Source: Toxotes chatareus
Taxonomy: Eukaryota; Chordata; Actinopteri; Toxotidae
Direction: 5' to 3'
Assembly (NCBI GenBank): GCA_016801885.1
Contig: CM028884.1
Span: forward strand, 9,242,181 to 9,306,180
Length of the DNA: 64,000 nucleotides
The notes beneath the pieces were generated by a model. That model had not been told where the DNA came from, did no database searches, and saw only the letters and a list, made by a program, of their open reading frames with translations. Of this stretch, positions 44,990 to 58,760 are shown piece after piece. Each line of letters opens with the position of its first letter. Position 1 is the stretch's first letter. The position numbers and the translations under genes are program-made.

Positions 44990-46439
44990 GACATTAACTA
45001 AATAACAACCTTCAAGTCATACATATTTACACATCTAAAAACTAACTTAAACTCTTATCTCATTCACACACACTAATGTTGCTACTACTACTTAAAACTC
45101 ACTAGCTGCAACAAAGACATATTGTACTGCACAGCATTTGTAGCACTGAGCTAACTGTTGAAGCGTTTAACTTCCACTGTGACTGAGCGCATCTAACAAT
45201 TTAACTTTCTCTGAAGAACCCTGAGTCATCTACCAGAGGGTAAAAGCTGTATTTCAAAGCTGTTTTTTTCAGTTGTTATAGTTACAGACACCTTGTACAA
45301 TAATTGTGTTTTAATTTGTGTATTTAAAGTAATAATTACAAAAACTAGACTCACAGTAGAAACCTGTCACACAGCAGTGATAAAAAGGGCATTCAATTAA
45401 CAAAGCCTGGGAGTGCCGGCTACATGGGGTGTAATTTCCTTAAACACCATCCTCAGCTGTTAAAGAGGGGTGTTAGGGAAAACAACACTGTGCAGTCCTG
45501 ACACACTGGGCCCTGCCTTCAGGCAGCCGTGCAAATTTATGGGTGTACTTGGCTCATTGCACCAGAGAATGATCAGACTTTTGAAACAAACTTGTAATTT
45601 TCTGGGTCCACAGGTCTATTCATATCATTTAGCCGTCCACGCTATATATATATGGGTTTGTAGTTGCTCCTCGGGAACAGGAACAGGAAAAATGATCAAA
45701 ATTACAGTCTGATGCTCTGATGCTCATTTTTGCATATTTTATAGATTTTTTATCTGCAAAACACAACTGATCACAAACTCGTACATATATTATTACAAAT
45801 ACTACCATAACTATATTTTTTTAAATTGAAAATACCAAATAAAAATTATTTAAGCTTTTCCGGTGATGCTTATTTAAAATAATCAGAGGTTATATCATTA
45901 ATGTTTCTGGTCTATTCACTAACCACTGTCTCACTGGTCAAATATATAACATTAAACAGTAACATAATGTATCTTCACGGCACTAAATGGCTTTAAATCA
46001 TCTCATCATTGAGCCATAATTCTTGTCGAAAGGCTACTAAATACACACACAGCTACACACAGTTCACCAAACACTCAATCACTGAGAGCGGAAACCTGAC
46101 TCTCCATTCAGAACAAAGTGGAAAAATGCAGGCCGAGTTAAGAGGGAATCAAAAGGAGAACGATTTAGAAATTCAAGGGGATCAAATGGTAGCTTTATTA
46201 GGGACTGAAGCCGCGGGGCTGGGTGGAATGAAAGCCTAGTCTGTGCTGGGTCTAACTGGCCAGGTCAGGCGAGACACCGAGTGAGAGAGAGCACTCAGGC
46301 CTGGAGAAGCCTTCACACCGTCAACCAAACCCTCAGGGGTCATCCCACCCTCCTGCCTTAGCATACCGCTGCACTAATGTCTTTCTCAACAGGTACAGTG
46401 AGCAGGGGGTCAGCCAGGTAACCCAACACTGATGGGATC
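44990..46439. other. Intergenic region
   Basis: AT-rich to about 45980. The 46130-46260 part is complex with TTTATTAGGG. No gene. Confidence 0.4.
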
Positions 46440-46770
46440 AGTCAGCCTCTCTGAAGGAAGGGCAGTCATTTTTTGTGATCATCGTGTTAGCACGGTCGCT
46501 TATGAGATGGCAAGCTTTTAGGTGAATGGGCTAAATGAATGGGAAAAGCATTGCTCTCAGCAGCGAATGCAGGTGATGACAATTCAGGTCAAAGATTATC
46601 TTGCTTCTTGCAGGGGTGTGTGGAACAAATCCAATTTTTGCAGCGGGGACAGAAAGCAAAGCAGGCCAAAGAGGATATCATTCATAATTACAAGGCTTAG
46701 CCAAAGCAAATGCCCCCCAACAGAGAACTGCAACAATGGCCTTAATTACATTTTTTCCTCCAACCCCACC
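46440..46770. promoter_or_regulatory. Candidate conserved non-coding element
   Basis: Contains GGTCAAAGATTATC, ATCATTCATAATTACAAGG, GGCTAAATGAATGGG and GGCCTTAATTACA. Non-repetitive, non-coding, AT-core dense. Inferred irx or neighbouring-gene enhancer. Confidence 0.43.
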
Positions 46771-48790
46771 TCAAAGTAAAAACATGGATGACAAATTTGG
46801 CATTGGGATTCCAGCTCATGGCTACTCTCTGTGCCAATTTCACTTTTTTGCTTCTTGCCAAGACAAATCATATTAACATGTTACTAAAGAATACTAAAAC
46901 CTTTTGGCTACATACCAGCCTACCTCTGCCAGTAAACTTCATTAAAGCGAAAAATGCTTTTAGGAAACCTTTCCTCAGTTGCAATTATAAATAAGTTCCT
47001 TCATGGAGCCCCCCGTCATGGGTGGGCTAGCAGCCCAGGGGCCACTGGCGTGCAGACAACTGATCACTAGCCTGAATAGAAAGCAAGCCCAGGGAGCCAG
47101 CTCAAGTAACTGCTTTGTTACAGAATAAATGTCGCCAGCAACAAAGTTTACAAAGGACCATTTGTCAACATGTTTATGCAATAAAGGTCTATAACTATGG
47201 TGACGACAGCCAAAAAAAAAAAAGTGTCTGAGCCCATCAGGGAGAGGAAAATAGCCTGTTCTGACATAACACAAAACAACCTTGGTGGGGACTGGCTAAT
47301 AGTGCTTGGATTGAAGAGCACAAAAGACTCTTGATCCAGTGTGAACGTGTAAGGTGAGATGACTGGAGCTCCTGAGTGCTACAAAGCAGGAGACTCTTAC
47401 ATATTCCCGCCAAAGGCCTCTGTCTCTGCCTGCCATCACTACTGATAAAAACAAAACTCTCCCTGAGTTGCTTTCCCTAATTAAACTGAGCTAAAACACA
47501 CTGAATATGCAATTCATAAGAAGTGTTTCGCAAATCTGGCAACGCTCACAGTTTTTCCGCCTCCTGATAGACCCCAGAGGTATGGGCAGGTACATAATAA
47601 CATATTAATTTAGTCTTAAATTGCATTATTTATTGCTTCATTTATTTGCTTAAGAAGCACTCTCAAACCTGGGAAACCTGCATGTTCTACCTGCCTGCAA
47701 ATGAGAAATCTATTGAGACTGATACAGCAGGAAAAAAAAAAAAAAAAAAACATTCCAAGATCGCAAACAAATACTTTTGAGCAGAATAAAGTTTCTGAAT
47801 AAAGTGGACACAGTAAAGATCTGCATTACTACATTCCTACAACACTGAAAAGTCAAAAGTAAAAAAATAAATAAGCTAAAAAGCAATTACTGAACATTTT
47901 ATGATATATTGAGTAGAACTATTTCAAATTCCCTTATTAGGCAATCTTCACAACAATCATTGGCGCCATAAGCCTACATAATCACTCGAGTGACGGTAAA
48001 AACATTTCCTCTCTGTTTCTCTGTTGGCCTTGATCTGCCCTAACAGGGTGTGCTACAGTTTATAGACAGTGATTATTATTATACATGTGGGAGCTATGAA
48101 ATTATTATTATGTTTTGGATTAAAGAAAACAAGTCTACATGTTGTAAAGATATCAGCACTATCATGTCTTGGTTGTCAACATGTTTCCGCCTTGCACAAA
48201 TTGTTCACCTTATTTAAAAAACAAAACAAAAAAAGAAAGAAAGCAAAACAAGAACTGGGTTCTGTTTGGTCTGGTTCTGTTTAAACTGGTCTTTTCATAT
48301 CCTCATCAGATAAGGAAAGCTGCTGAGTGTTGAGACCCAATGACAACGTATTAGGACGTATTCTTATGCAGCTGACCTCCTGAGACTTGCTAGAGACGGG
48401 ACTATGAATGAGGGACCTGTTCAAAGAGGACAACCAAAGGCAGTCCGCTGTCTCCTCAGCACTCCATCACTCAGTGACCCCTCCACGGGACACGCCAAAC
48501 CAATCAGCAGAGAGGCCTTAAAGAAAATCACCCTACCTGTCCCAGGCGAATCCTGGTCAGTTAGCAGAACCTTCCTTGAAAGGCAAGACCATGGCAACAG
48601 GAGGAAGGCCTTCATTTCAGAGGGGCCATTCATCTTTCTCCCCTTTCCCTTCTGACACCTGAACCACACTCACCCAGCAGCCAGCCGCTTCGCAGCAGCC
48701 TCCTCTCCGGGCTCGATAAGATCTGATCAGAGCCGCGCGGCAGGCCACCTGCCGAGAACCAGCAGCACTACGCTGCTTTCGAACACATGT
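46771..48790. other. Intergenic region
   Basis: An A run lies at 47732-47750. A CArG-like site is at 47932-47941. CCCTAATTAAACTGAG lies near 47468. CpG-bearing sequence lies at 48670-48780. The 47400-47580 part may be regulatory. No gene is supported. Confidence 0.4.
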
Positions 48791-48792
48791 AG

Positions 48793-48794
<2 letters not shown>

Positions 48795-48830
<36 letters not shown>
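48795..48830. repeat. (CA)18 microsatellite
   Basis: Eighteen perfect CA units. Confidence 0.97.
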
Positions 48831-48835
<5 letters not shown>

Positions 48836-51207
48836 AAAAAATAATATATATACTGACACAAAGATGCACTTTTTCTCAGCTTGCTAACAGGAAACCATCT
48901 GAGACTGACACTGACAGCAAGTTGATCCCTTCCCCTCATCTCTCCTACACTCACACTCACACAAACACATCTCTACCTGACACTTCCTCTCATTGTAGTC
49001 AGACGCCAAACGGAAGGGAGTTGAGGGGCTTTAGAGATGACTTCCGACACTCCCTGCAAACGAGGCACCTTAAACATGCTCTTGAGGATGGGGGTTTGCC
49101 TAAATGCACGTTTGTTTGAACACACACAGGTGCGCTCACACCCAGATGTTATTCCTGTGTTACTGACACTAAAACGCTGTTTCTCACTGAAACCCCTGAT
49201 ATTGACGCTTCCTCGTGAACTGGGTGGATGTTGCGATGACAGTAAGTTCAGAGGATGCCGATGATGCGCAGTGATACGACAGCTTACAGCTGTGATACCT
49301 GTTTAGACAAACCCTCTGACAACAAGATGTGTCACTAAGCAAGGCTTTAGCACAGCCGATTCCCTCATAACAAGATGCGGATTTGCTTGCCTTAGAAGTA
49401 TGGAGACTACTCTGGAAGCGTCTCTTATGACGGTTAGCGCTAAGCCACAATGTTTACACAGCCCCTCTGGGCTATTTCACTTTTCAGCACCAAAATAGCA
49501 GTCATCTCCAAAATCTTCTTGTGAGGAGGGAAAGTCTCATTGATGAGGATAAGAGGAGAAAGGGACAAGACAAGCTTGGGGATTAGTTGCCCTAAACTCC
49601 TGCACAGCACACTCCACCGTCTGGTACTGTGCATTGAGCCATCTTGACAGGAGGAGGCCGTATGGCATTTGAGGAGGTTAGATGTGGTTGTGGAGCGTTG
49701 CTCAGCGGGGATTAGGAGGCATGTGGCCCCCTTCACTTTTAATCAAACCCTTCCAATCAGGTCAGATTACAATGGGATAAGCAGCTTCAGCACATTGTGT
49801 GGTTAAGACTCCTCTCTGGACCAGTCTCCCAAAGTCCCCTCTCACTGCAACCAGAGGAGGTCTGCTCGATGTCAAGAGAACGCAAATTGTTTTCATAATT
49901 GCTTTTTAGAAAGTAGGTTAACCAGAAGTAAAGAAACAACATCTAGAAATATTATGGGAACTTCTCTGTGATTTCTGTGTAGCTCTTTGTTAAATACTTT
50001 TTTGTGTTACACCCTTTTTTTGCTAAGGGCTTAAAGCAGCTTTCTGTAGTCCCCTCACACCCTTGCTCTTTTTCTTCACACTAGGGTCCCTGCTCTGCCC
50101 TTTAATGCCGCCCCTGTGCTGCATGTTTGATTAAATTTGAAGTAACTTTATATCAGGCAGTTCGGCCATATCTAATTCTTATTTTCTGTTCATAAACAGC
50201 AAAGACCTGGCTGTCAGGTACGAGACATTCTCTGCAGCTTTTGTTGGTAAAGAAAAGAAAATTGGTTAAAGTCTTCAACGTATGCAGCTGCTGGTTTGAT
50301 TCACATGCATCTCTTTAGATCCACGTCAGGCAGATCACAGAGGGGTTTTGTCACAACTGACTGTTTTACCAGTTGTTTCAACTTTGCAGAGCTTTTCTGA
50401 AGAGTTAGGTAAACAGTGTTAACAAGGTAGAGGTTTTCATGGTCTGACTGAACAAAAGCCAGAGACGAGGCACTTTTGCCTGCACTGCCATCCAGCACGA
50501 TCACTAGCCTTAATCTGGGAGTCAGGCTGCATACCTTCTGATTTCTCTGTTAGAACATGGAGAGAAGAGCGGTCTGTGGAACTTCAAAGGGGCAGGGAGA
50601 CGCACATGGCTGCTAATTTTTCAGACTGGGCATATGTGGCGGAGAGCTTGGATTTGAGGCTCTCCTCTTACTTCAAAGCCAGGAGCCTTAAAAGGTCTGG
50701 CTGTGTTTTGACGTGGATCTACAGAGGTGAATGAGAATCAAGCACCCACTGCAGACCCTTCAGAAGTCAGGCTCACTCTGTTTAACCCCCCCCCTCCACC
50801 CCTCCACCTCCCTCCCCTCCCCAATTCTCCCTCTGCACACACTCTCTCCTCCCTGCCTTGACAAAGAGAAGAAGAAAAACAAGAAAATTCAATAATGCCT
50901 TTGAGAGGCAGGATTACCTGAGGAGACGCCTGCGCTGCTATGCCGCGAGTGAAATCTCATGTGCCCTCCTCTCCTTCTGCTCTCACCACATCCCTCCCTC
51001 TTTTCACTCCTCTCTCCCTTTTACTCCAGAGCTTGGCTAAAGACAGCCCTCAAAAAGCACATCAAAACTCTCCTTTGATGCCATGGCAGGCAATTAACCC
51101 CTCGAGTCCAAAATTACAGATTGCTGGGGATGTGACACATTTTGGATGGGTGGGGTGTCAAGTGTGCATGTGCCCGCTTGGGGTGGGGGGGAGTGGTGTG
51201 TGGGATT
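48831..51207. other. Intergenic region
   Basis: No gene or transposon is recognised. A C-rich tract lies at 50787-50822 and a CT-rich tract at 50970-51030. The other parts are mixed sequence without clear motif clusters. Confidence 0.4.
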
Positions 51208-51232
51208 GGGGTGGGTGGGTGGGGGGGTTGGG
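51208..51232 (+). other. G-quadruplex motif
   Basis: Runs of 4, 3, 3 and 7 G are separated by single T bases, followed by TTGGG. Single-base loops make this a strong intramolecular quadruplex candidate on the plus strand. Confidence 0.75.
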
Positions 51233-52839
51233 TGTTTTGTTTGTTTGTTTTAAAGCAGGCTACTTCTTTAATGAAGCGATGCCGTGGCAGATTTGAGACA
51301 ACCCATTTCTGTCAGTTTGAAAAGTAAAGTAGGGTAAACCTCTAGAGAAAGGGCTAGCTTCACCGGAGGAAGTGTTTGCACTCGATTATTTGTACTCCTG
51401 CTCACTTCTGATGAACAATGCTGCAATACAGAGGGAACAAAGGAGCCAGGCTCCTTGCGAATTTTAATTAAGTTGTGGTTGCAGCCAAACAATGATGAGG
51501 TCTATCCCAATTTCAACTGTGTTTTTGTGTCACTCGCTCCTCTTGTGTTGCTTTGCATAAAAAATAATTAGGCTGGGTTGGAGCAGGAGCGCTGGATGGA
51601 GATGGCAGATAAAGCCCAGCGTTTCCTTGACTGATGTAGGCGATGAAGTACATTATACATCACTGGGTATTAACACAGACTGAATGCCATGTGCTGTTTT
51701 GGCACCGCAAAACGATTTACAAAATGGCTCTATTTTGGAGACTTGTCCATCGCAGGGCAGGTGTGTAACAAGCCTTGCCAAGTAATGCAGTGACACTGCA
51801 GTGGAGGTGTGACAAGCGCTACACGATGCGACAAGAACGGTCTAGTGTGAGCCCAATCATCCGGTGTGCTGTGACTGGTGACCCTTGGCAACGGGGACTG
51901 TCTGTCTGATAAAGTGCTACGGCTGTCGCTGTCCACGCCGCTGACGTTAAACACATCAAAACACCTGAGACCTTCATTGCATGGCATTCAGCCCCAGCAG
52001 TCTGTGCACACCAGATGAAACACAGCACACGCTAAATAACACTGTTAAAAGCTGGGAAAAGAAAAAATGACTGATGAAGATGTGCACACACCCACACGTG
52101 CATGCACGCACCTCTGTTTTTGCTTATTTATTTTATTATTCATGTCAGCAAGGACCTAACGCAGCTTCCTCTCATCGTGAGTCCCATTTGTGGCTTGCAC
52201 CCCTGGGTGTTTCACCCACTAGTTTGAGAGTTAGAGATGCTGTCAGTCACAGGAGTGGGCGTCTTCCACTCAGCTTCACACATGAGGCCTCAGAGCGTCT
52301 CTCTGTCTCTGTGCACTGCCAGACAGTCTCTTGCACAATTATCTAAGTTCAAGTAAACATGCAGCGCTCTGATCTGGACAATTAGCACATATCACAGTAG
52401 TTGGGTGCACGGCATCAGTTTTTCTCTGCCGATGACCGAGTCATTCTTCCTCCCTCGCTGCAGAGCCTCCCTGGCTTTTTATCCTGCCAGAAACAGGAAA
52501 AGGCTTCTGATCTCCTCAAGACATTGTTTTACAGAGGGCTTTCGCGCCGCCCTCCCCTGGCAGACAGTGAGATTACACAGTGATTATAAGCAATGCAATA
52601 TTGTATGACAGCCTCTTCCACGTGAGGGACTTACAATCATGTTTCATTAATTCAGCTTGAATGAAGCCTCATTTCAAGCATAGAGGAGCTTAAGATTTAT
52701 GTGAAATTAATAACATAACAGATGTCTTCAGAATATCGTATTTCTGGTATAAATGAGGGAAATCAGATTTTTTCAAAAATGCATTCATAAATAAAAAAAA
52801 AGTTTAGACATGCATTCAGCCAGGCTTACAGGGGTGGTT
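51233..52839. other. Intergenic region
   Basis: Complex AT-core sequence at 51440-51600 includes GAATTTTAATTAAG and AAAAATAATTAGGC, and could be regulatory. A 15-bp odd palindrome lies at 51786-51800 and a 12-bp palindrome at 52097-52108. No gene is supported. Confidence 0.4.
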
Positions 52840-53070
52840 ACTAGGAGTTCAAGAGCTCTTCACTTACATCATGCATTATGAGGTACCAGAGGGGGTGTCA
52901 AGTGACAGATTTGTATCAAATAGCCTTATTTAACACTGCCTCTCTGCTTTAATACTGGCAAGCCATGGCAAACATCATGTTGGTTATTTCAATAGGATAT
53001 AATCACCCAGGGATCTTGCTGAAACATGGTATGCATCAGAGCTTTCCTTTTTCACGAGTTGCCATTACTT
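52840..53070. promoter_or_regulatory. Candidate conserved non-coding element
   Basis: Contains CATCATGCATTATGAG, GTCAAGTGACAG (overlapping NK2-like and Meis-like cores), CTTTAATACTGG and GATATAATCACC. Non-repetitive. Inferred. Confidence 0.35.
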
Positions 53071-54129
53071 CTCATCTATTCTTTTCTTCTGTAACAAAAT
53101 GCATCTGTGTTTCGAAAATGTCTCACGCACTTTGTTAAAGCCCAGGGAGCCCTACACAAGATAGCCTCAGGCCAAAACCGCTGTACTCCCTCTCTCTTTT
53201 GTTTGCTCTGTCTCTGCATAGACTAACTATGGGGACGAGAGCTTCACAACCTACTGTCTTGCATGGTGCTGCCCTCCCCAGGTACTCCGCCAGCGCAGCT
53301 CAAACAGAGGCAGTGGGGAGACAGCATTTCTCCGCTTCAAAGAGGGGAAAAAGATAAATCATTCAGGTTGGGCTTTTGTTCCAATATGCCACGGAACTGC
53401 GATCACAATCCCTTTTTCCACTCTCTTTGTTTCCCAAAGTAAAGCGTCTGGATGTGACAGGGAATCTGACTTCCTCGGCAGGTTGTTTATGCAGCTCAAT
53501 CACCATAATTCTTCAAATTTGAAATGACACCACTGACGTGCTCACTTTTAGAAAAGTGGAGCTGTGAGATCTTTTCATGCAAAGATTGTCCACTTGTCAT
53601 TTAAGAAACAAGTAATCTCAGGTATATTCACACATACAGTATATATTACCCCATATACATATAATTGGTAATACAAATGACCAAATCCAGTATCAAATAT
53701 ATAGATAAATACTGGAGATAAACTATGTGCTATTTTAAACTGTACAATAAAGGCAATAGAGTGACAGAACAATAAGTGCAAGCACTAAGATGAGACATGA
53801 TTAAAATATGATTAATAGAAGTTAAACTGACAAACTGACAGTGATCATTGTTATTTTTGAAGCTATTTGAGCTGAGACAGATGGTGATTTACTCTGTAAT
53901 TAATTTAATCACATTTATTCTGCTCCACTAAGTCAGTTGAACCATGAATTCAACTTTTTGTTATCCTCGCTGAGGAGGATCTGTATTTATTCATGCTCTC
54001 AGTCACTGAAGTGAGCCCCCGTGTATGTCTTTGTCAGGCGAAGCTGCAGAACTCCTGTCTATGCCAGCCTGCCATCCAGCCTGGTTAAGTCGTTTAGAGG
54101 AATACAATGCAAACAGAAAAAACAATAAA
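53071..54129. other. Intergenic region
   Basis: No gene is recognised. AT-rich from 53560 to 53950. Confidence 0.42.
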
Positions 54130-54600
54130 GGAAAATCGGAGTTATTAAATTGGATATTGCGGTAATGCATAATCTAACTTCATCTCAAAGAATCCAATGG
54201 AAATTCTTTGTTTAGTCAGAGAGAGCTGAGGCACTGTAATAATTGAAAAACCAATTCAAATTTATATGAGAGCTGGGTCTATGCAAAAGTGGGCGGATGG
54301 AAGAATGAGGTGTAGGGGTGCATTAATCTTTATAACATTATTATTTTTTCTTCATTTCTAGAATAACAATTGTCTGCTGTATAATAGGATCAAAGTGAGT
54401 TTGCTAATAATGTCTGAAGGAGAAGAGACTTACAGTATGTCAGTCAAACACTTTCTAATGGTGTCTAATTCAGTCTCGGCAACCCTTTTGCACCGCTCGC
54501 TCTGCTTTACACATCAATGGGCACAGTGGCCCTCCAGCTCCTGCCGAGAACACAGTCGGGCAGAATAAGACACAGCATTGTACTAAACTGTCTTTAATCT
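54130..54600. promoter_or_regulatory. Candidate conserved non-coding element
   Basis: Contains GGTAATGCATAATC, CACTGTAATAATTG, ACCAATTCAAATTTATATG and GTCTAATTCAG. Mixed complexity; low-confidence enhancer candidate. Confidence 0.3.
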
Positions 54601-55489
54601 ATTCACTGTTAGGGTTCGGTTAATGTTCAGCGTGTCTGTTTTATAATTACATCCAGACAACAACTAGTACAACTCTTAACATCCATCGTACATTCTTGAT
54701 ACATCGCACCATCACACCATGGAAGTTGTAGAGAGAAGTCTCTTAAAAGAGGCTTTTTTTGCATGCCAGCACAAATTCACATTTTTTATTTTTCTGTGAT
54801 TGACATCCAGATTCTTCAGGTCACAGAGGTGAGTTAGGAGATTTGGGGCAGGTGGTGGTGGTGGCGGGGAGGGAGTGAAAGTGTATCAGTGTGACATGGT
54901 GTTAATTTACTAATAAATAGGGAAAAGGAGGGTGACAGGAGGTCCAGACGAGGGAAAGTGCTCCTGTGTAAGGCCCCTGGGGTGATGTGAGGAGAGACAT
55001 GGAGCCCAGAAGCTCTGGCCACATGCCAGCGCTAACTGTACTTCTCCTGCTCCTCCCTGCTGAGAGAACATCCATCTCCCTCCCCAGCCTGACACTCCGT
55101 TTATTCCCACATTCATTTGTCATGTCCCCAATCAGCTGGATGAATAGAAATGCTCTGACCATGATGGATGGTGATTCTAATTAACACCAAAAAAAAAAAA
55201 AAAAGAAAAGAGCCACACCAAACTTGAGAAGCTGTTTTTTTTTTTCACCCTTACTGTTTATCTAATAAGAGGTTAACCCCCCCCCCATCTTTTTTTCCTT
55301 GCTGGTGGTGGTGAGTGGCCTTTACAATCACTGTCACTCAGCTGTAGGTCACCTGACAGCTGAGAGAGAGAGAGAGATGGGGAGGCTGGGGGGGCAGCTG
55401 AAGTAGCTCTGGACCCAGGACGCTTTTGTTTGTTTGTTTGCTGTGTTTAAAACAAAGAGCGCATGGCATTGAGAATTCCATCTGAAGGA
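54601..55489. other. Intergenic with simple tracts
   Basis: GGTGGTGGTGGTGG at about 54851-54864, A runs at 55189-55205, T run at 55236-55246, and GA run at 55363-55376. No gene. Confidence 0.42.
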
Positions 55490-55640
55490 ACTCCCCTCAG
55501 AGATTAGTTATTCAAAGGCATGCAAATGACATTGCCATGTGCTGGTTTACAAGGGGGTTGTGTTCATTTTGGATCTGCTTAATTGCTTCATTTCTAAAAT
55601 AACTTCTCTGTTGTTTACCAGTACAATACTGATAAAGGCT
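55490..55640. promoter_or_regulatory. Candidate element with octamer
   Basis: An exact octamer ATGCAAAT (55520-55527) and GCTTAATTGCTTC lie within a short non-repetitive block. Inferred. Confidence 0.3.
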
Positions 55641-58049
55641 GTGAAACGCATTTGATGCATCCTTTTTTTTTTTTTTTTTTGCATTGTGTGTGCATTACTT
55701 CACTGGTTGGTCTACAATGTGTTAATCAAAAATTCATAGGTTGCTTTTTAAAATACAGTGTGATCTGGGTGAGGTCGTTCTGAAAATGAAAACCCATAAA
55801 AGTAAATGAGTTGAAAAACACCTTGAACTTCTATAAATTGTTAACAGATGTTGCTCTGCACAACAGACAGAAAGGCTGTAATGCTTTCATTTTATTCCTG
55901 TTTAGGCTGATTACTTTAAAATCATTCCCACAGAAACTATAATAGCCTACCTTAAAAATGCATAAGCTGCATGGTGAATTTGGTAGTCGAGCAGGAATGC
56001 AAAGGGGAAAAAGACATTAAAAAAAGACGGACAAAATCATTTTAACTAGTTTGTTAGAGAAAATACATTCATTGAGATTATTTACCGTCCATATCTTTAT
56101 GACAGAGTAAAAAGTACAAGTGCAATGTCGGATTTTTATACTGTGGCCAAGATTGCCAAGTTTAGTTATTGCAGCCTGAGCAGCAATAGAAAGTCAGAAT
56201 GCAGTAACTCAGCAGGAGTACAGTAACTACAGTTTATATTTTATACAGTTTATACAGGTTTTTATTTCCATCTTGGTTTTTTTCTGAAATGTAAAAATGC
56301 TGTTTCCACAGAAATTATACATTTGGCAAAGTATTATTACACAGTAAATATATTAAAAAGTCTTAACACAGTTTTGACCAAATATGAGGTCACTGCATTT
56401 TCAATCAATATTTTTCCCATTATTGCTGGCAAACTACAAAAAATACAACAAACCAATAACATCCACGTCTGAAGCCAAGTCAGATAACAAAAAAAATAAA
56501 AAATAAAATTATAGTGTGTGTGTACAGACGCTACCATTATGCATGAGATTACATGAAGAATGTGATAATGGGGCATAATCCAGGGGAGGAAGTCCAGCAG
56601 CACTTGTGTCCAAGGGAGTTAATCACTTTGGTTAGGTGTAGAAAGAACAGATTGAATTACAAGGAAGCAGCATATCTGTGGAAGTAAGCCATGCATGACA
56701 TGCCTGCACTCCTTTAAACATGCAATGCCAGCAGGGGCCTCAGCATTTTAAAATCATTGAAAAGAATCAATTATTGTAAATGCAACGGAGGCAGCCAAGC
56801 ATGTAACATTCGACATATCTTCACTGTTCAGTTTGGGGAGCCTGAAGCAGCATTTGGACCGTCTATTGTGAAATTCTGAAGGGTAGCCAACATTATTCTA
56901 AACTAATTCAACCAGAATTCATGGTGCATACATCCCCTCAAGGACGGTGGCTAAATCTGTGATGCATCTTTTGTGAGACACTAATATTAGCCAACAAAGA
57001 GAATCAGATTTCTAATATCAGATACACACAGTGATGTTTTCAGCTGTCATTGAATCAAAGTAGGGAAAATTGCCTCTTCAGTTAAGAAAAAAAACCCCAT
57101 AACAATACCACTGTAATTTATGATACTTTCATAGCACATTCACTTTAGTCCACAAATGGGTTTTGAATTATTTTTATATATTGTGAGAAGTGATAGTTAT
57201 TTTTATTCTCAATCCTTTCATGACACGTTGTAGCATGTCTTCAAACCTAAGTCCCCAGAGAGAAGTAGTATGAAACCAGTGGTTTTTGGATTATTGTCCT
57301 CAACTAAGCCTTTCAAAATAACCCCAATATTGCCTAAATATTCTTATTATGTACATCACGTAACCTGCTTTACTTCCAATCAGCCCAGAAGCCTTACTTT
57401 GGCTTTATATCAGCCGTGACATGCCTAATCCCATGTTAAACGCAATAACACATAATAAAAGGGAAAAGTAAACATCGTCCCGTGGTCAAGGCCTAAATCT
57501 CTTTTCCATGTCCGTCCTGAGTGGACAAGCAATGTTATTTTTTGTGAAACAAGGCGGGGACAAGGATCAGAGCTCCTCTTGGGCACCATCTGAGGACTGA
57601 ACCACTGTTTTCACATCATATCCCAGTGTATACAAGCTGTAAACCCGCATTGGTATGGCCTAGGGCCTTTGTTAACACTTGTATATTGGGCCTTCTCTTG
57701 ATCAGACACACTCACAAATATTGATCGCTACAAATTTCTGACATTGTCCCCATTGCCAAAACAGCAACCTTGAAAAAAATACGGGGTAATGCAGAAGAGG
57801 ATTGCCTGTCTAGCTGTGTGTTGTGGAATGACACCCCCCTCCTCTTCCTTCTCACCGCCTGTGCATGCTTATGCTGGCCGTTCTTGTTTGAGGGGCATTG
57901 CTTGATCATTCATTATTAGCTCACGTCTGTCAAACCAAACAATGAATAGACTGCTCAAAATTGATGACTATATAGAAGTGCATATGAGCAAAAAGACTTT
58001 CATTTAGTGCCCTACTCTCCATGTAGGAGGTGACAGCCATGATGGATAT
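55641..58049. other. AT-rich intergenic region
   Basis: T18 lies at 55663-55680. A weaker CTCF-like match lies at 56728-56741. No gene is recognised. The 56640-57000 part is mixed sequence that could hold an element. Confidence 0.4.
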
Positions 58050-58760
58050 GACACTACACACCAGATTTATCTTGGAAATGGAATAATTATGCACTTAATG
58101 CATGACTGGTGGTCTGCATTTATACTGATAGCTAACAGGGCAGGCAGCAGGATAAGCAGAGGGGGTTGGACAGTAAAATCCCAGAGGCCTTATATCCTCG
58201 GGCCCCATTGGAAATCTTTAATCGGAAAATACATTTTCTTTGGTCAAGGTTAAGATACAAGTCTACAGATGCCAAGTGACACTCTGACAGAGTCACCTCC
58301 ACAGGGACGGTCGGCTCATTGCAAGGTGACCTTAGAACAGCTAATGGTGACTAATTCCCCCATAGAGGGAAGCTAAGGGTCATAACACGCCACACCACTT
58401 ACAGGAGAACGACACAGAGACACCAGCTAACACCGATCAATATGTTGCATTACAAATTCCTCCATCTTTCTTTGTTCCTCTCTACAAGATCAGACATGGA
58501 GACACATAATGTGGAAATAATGTAGATTTCCATCCAATCTCCTGTGAAGGCAGAACATAAACACCTTGCATGTAAATGCTCAGTGTTTCAAGAGAACGAC
58601 TTTCCATTACAAGTTCTCAGTTTGGCTGTTCTGCTCAGGGAACTGAACAAACAGCTTTACAAGCAGCGCTGCCTTTATAATTGAATGTGCATTTCGCAGA
58701 CATCAAAATGATCTGAGTGTGGCGGCGGAGGCCTTTCTCTTCATTTTACCTCAGCCTAAC
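58050..58760. promoter_or_regulatory. Candidate conserved non-coding stretch
   Basis: Contains GGAATAATTATGCACTTAATGCATG, read in parts, and AAATCTTTAATCGG. It also has an AAGGTGACCTT odd palindrome (58323-58333, containing an ERR/SF-1 TGACCTT core) and TTTATAATTGAATG. Several separate elements may be present. Inferred. Confidence 0.35.
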
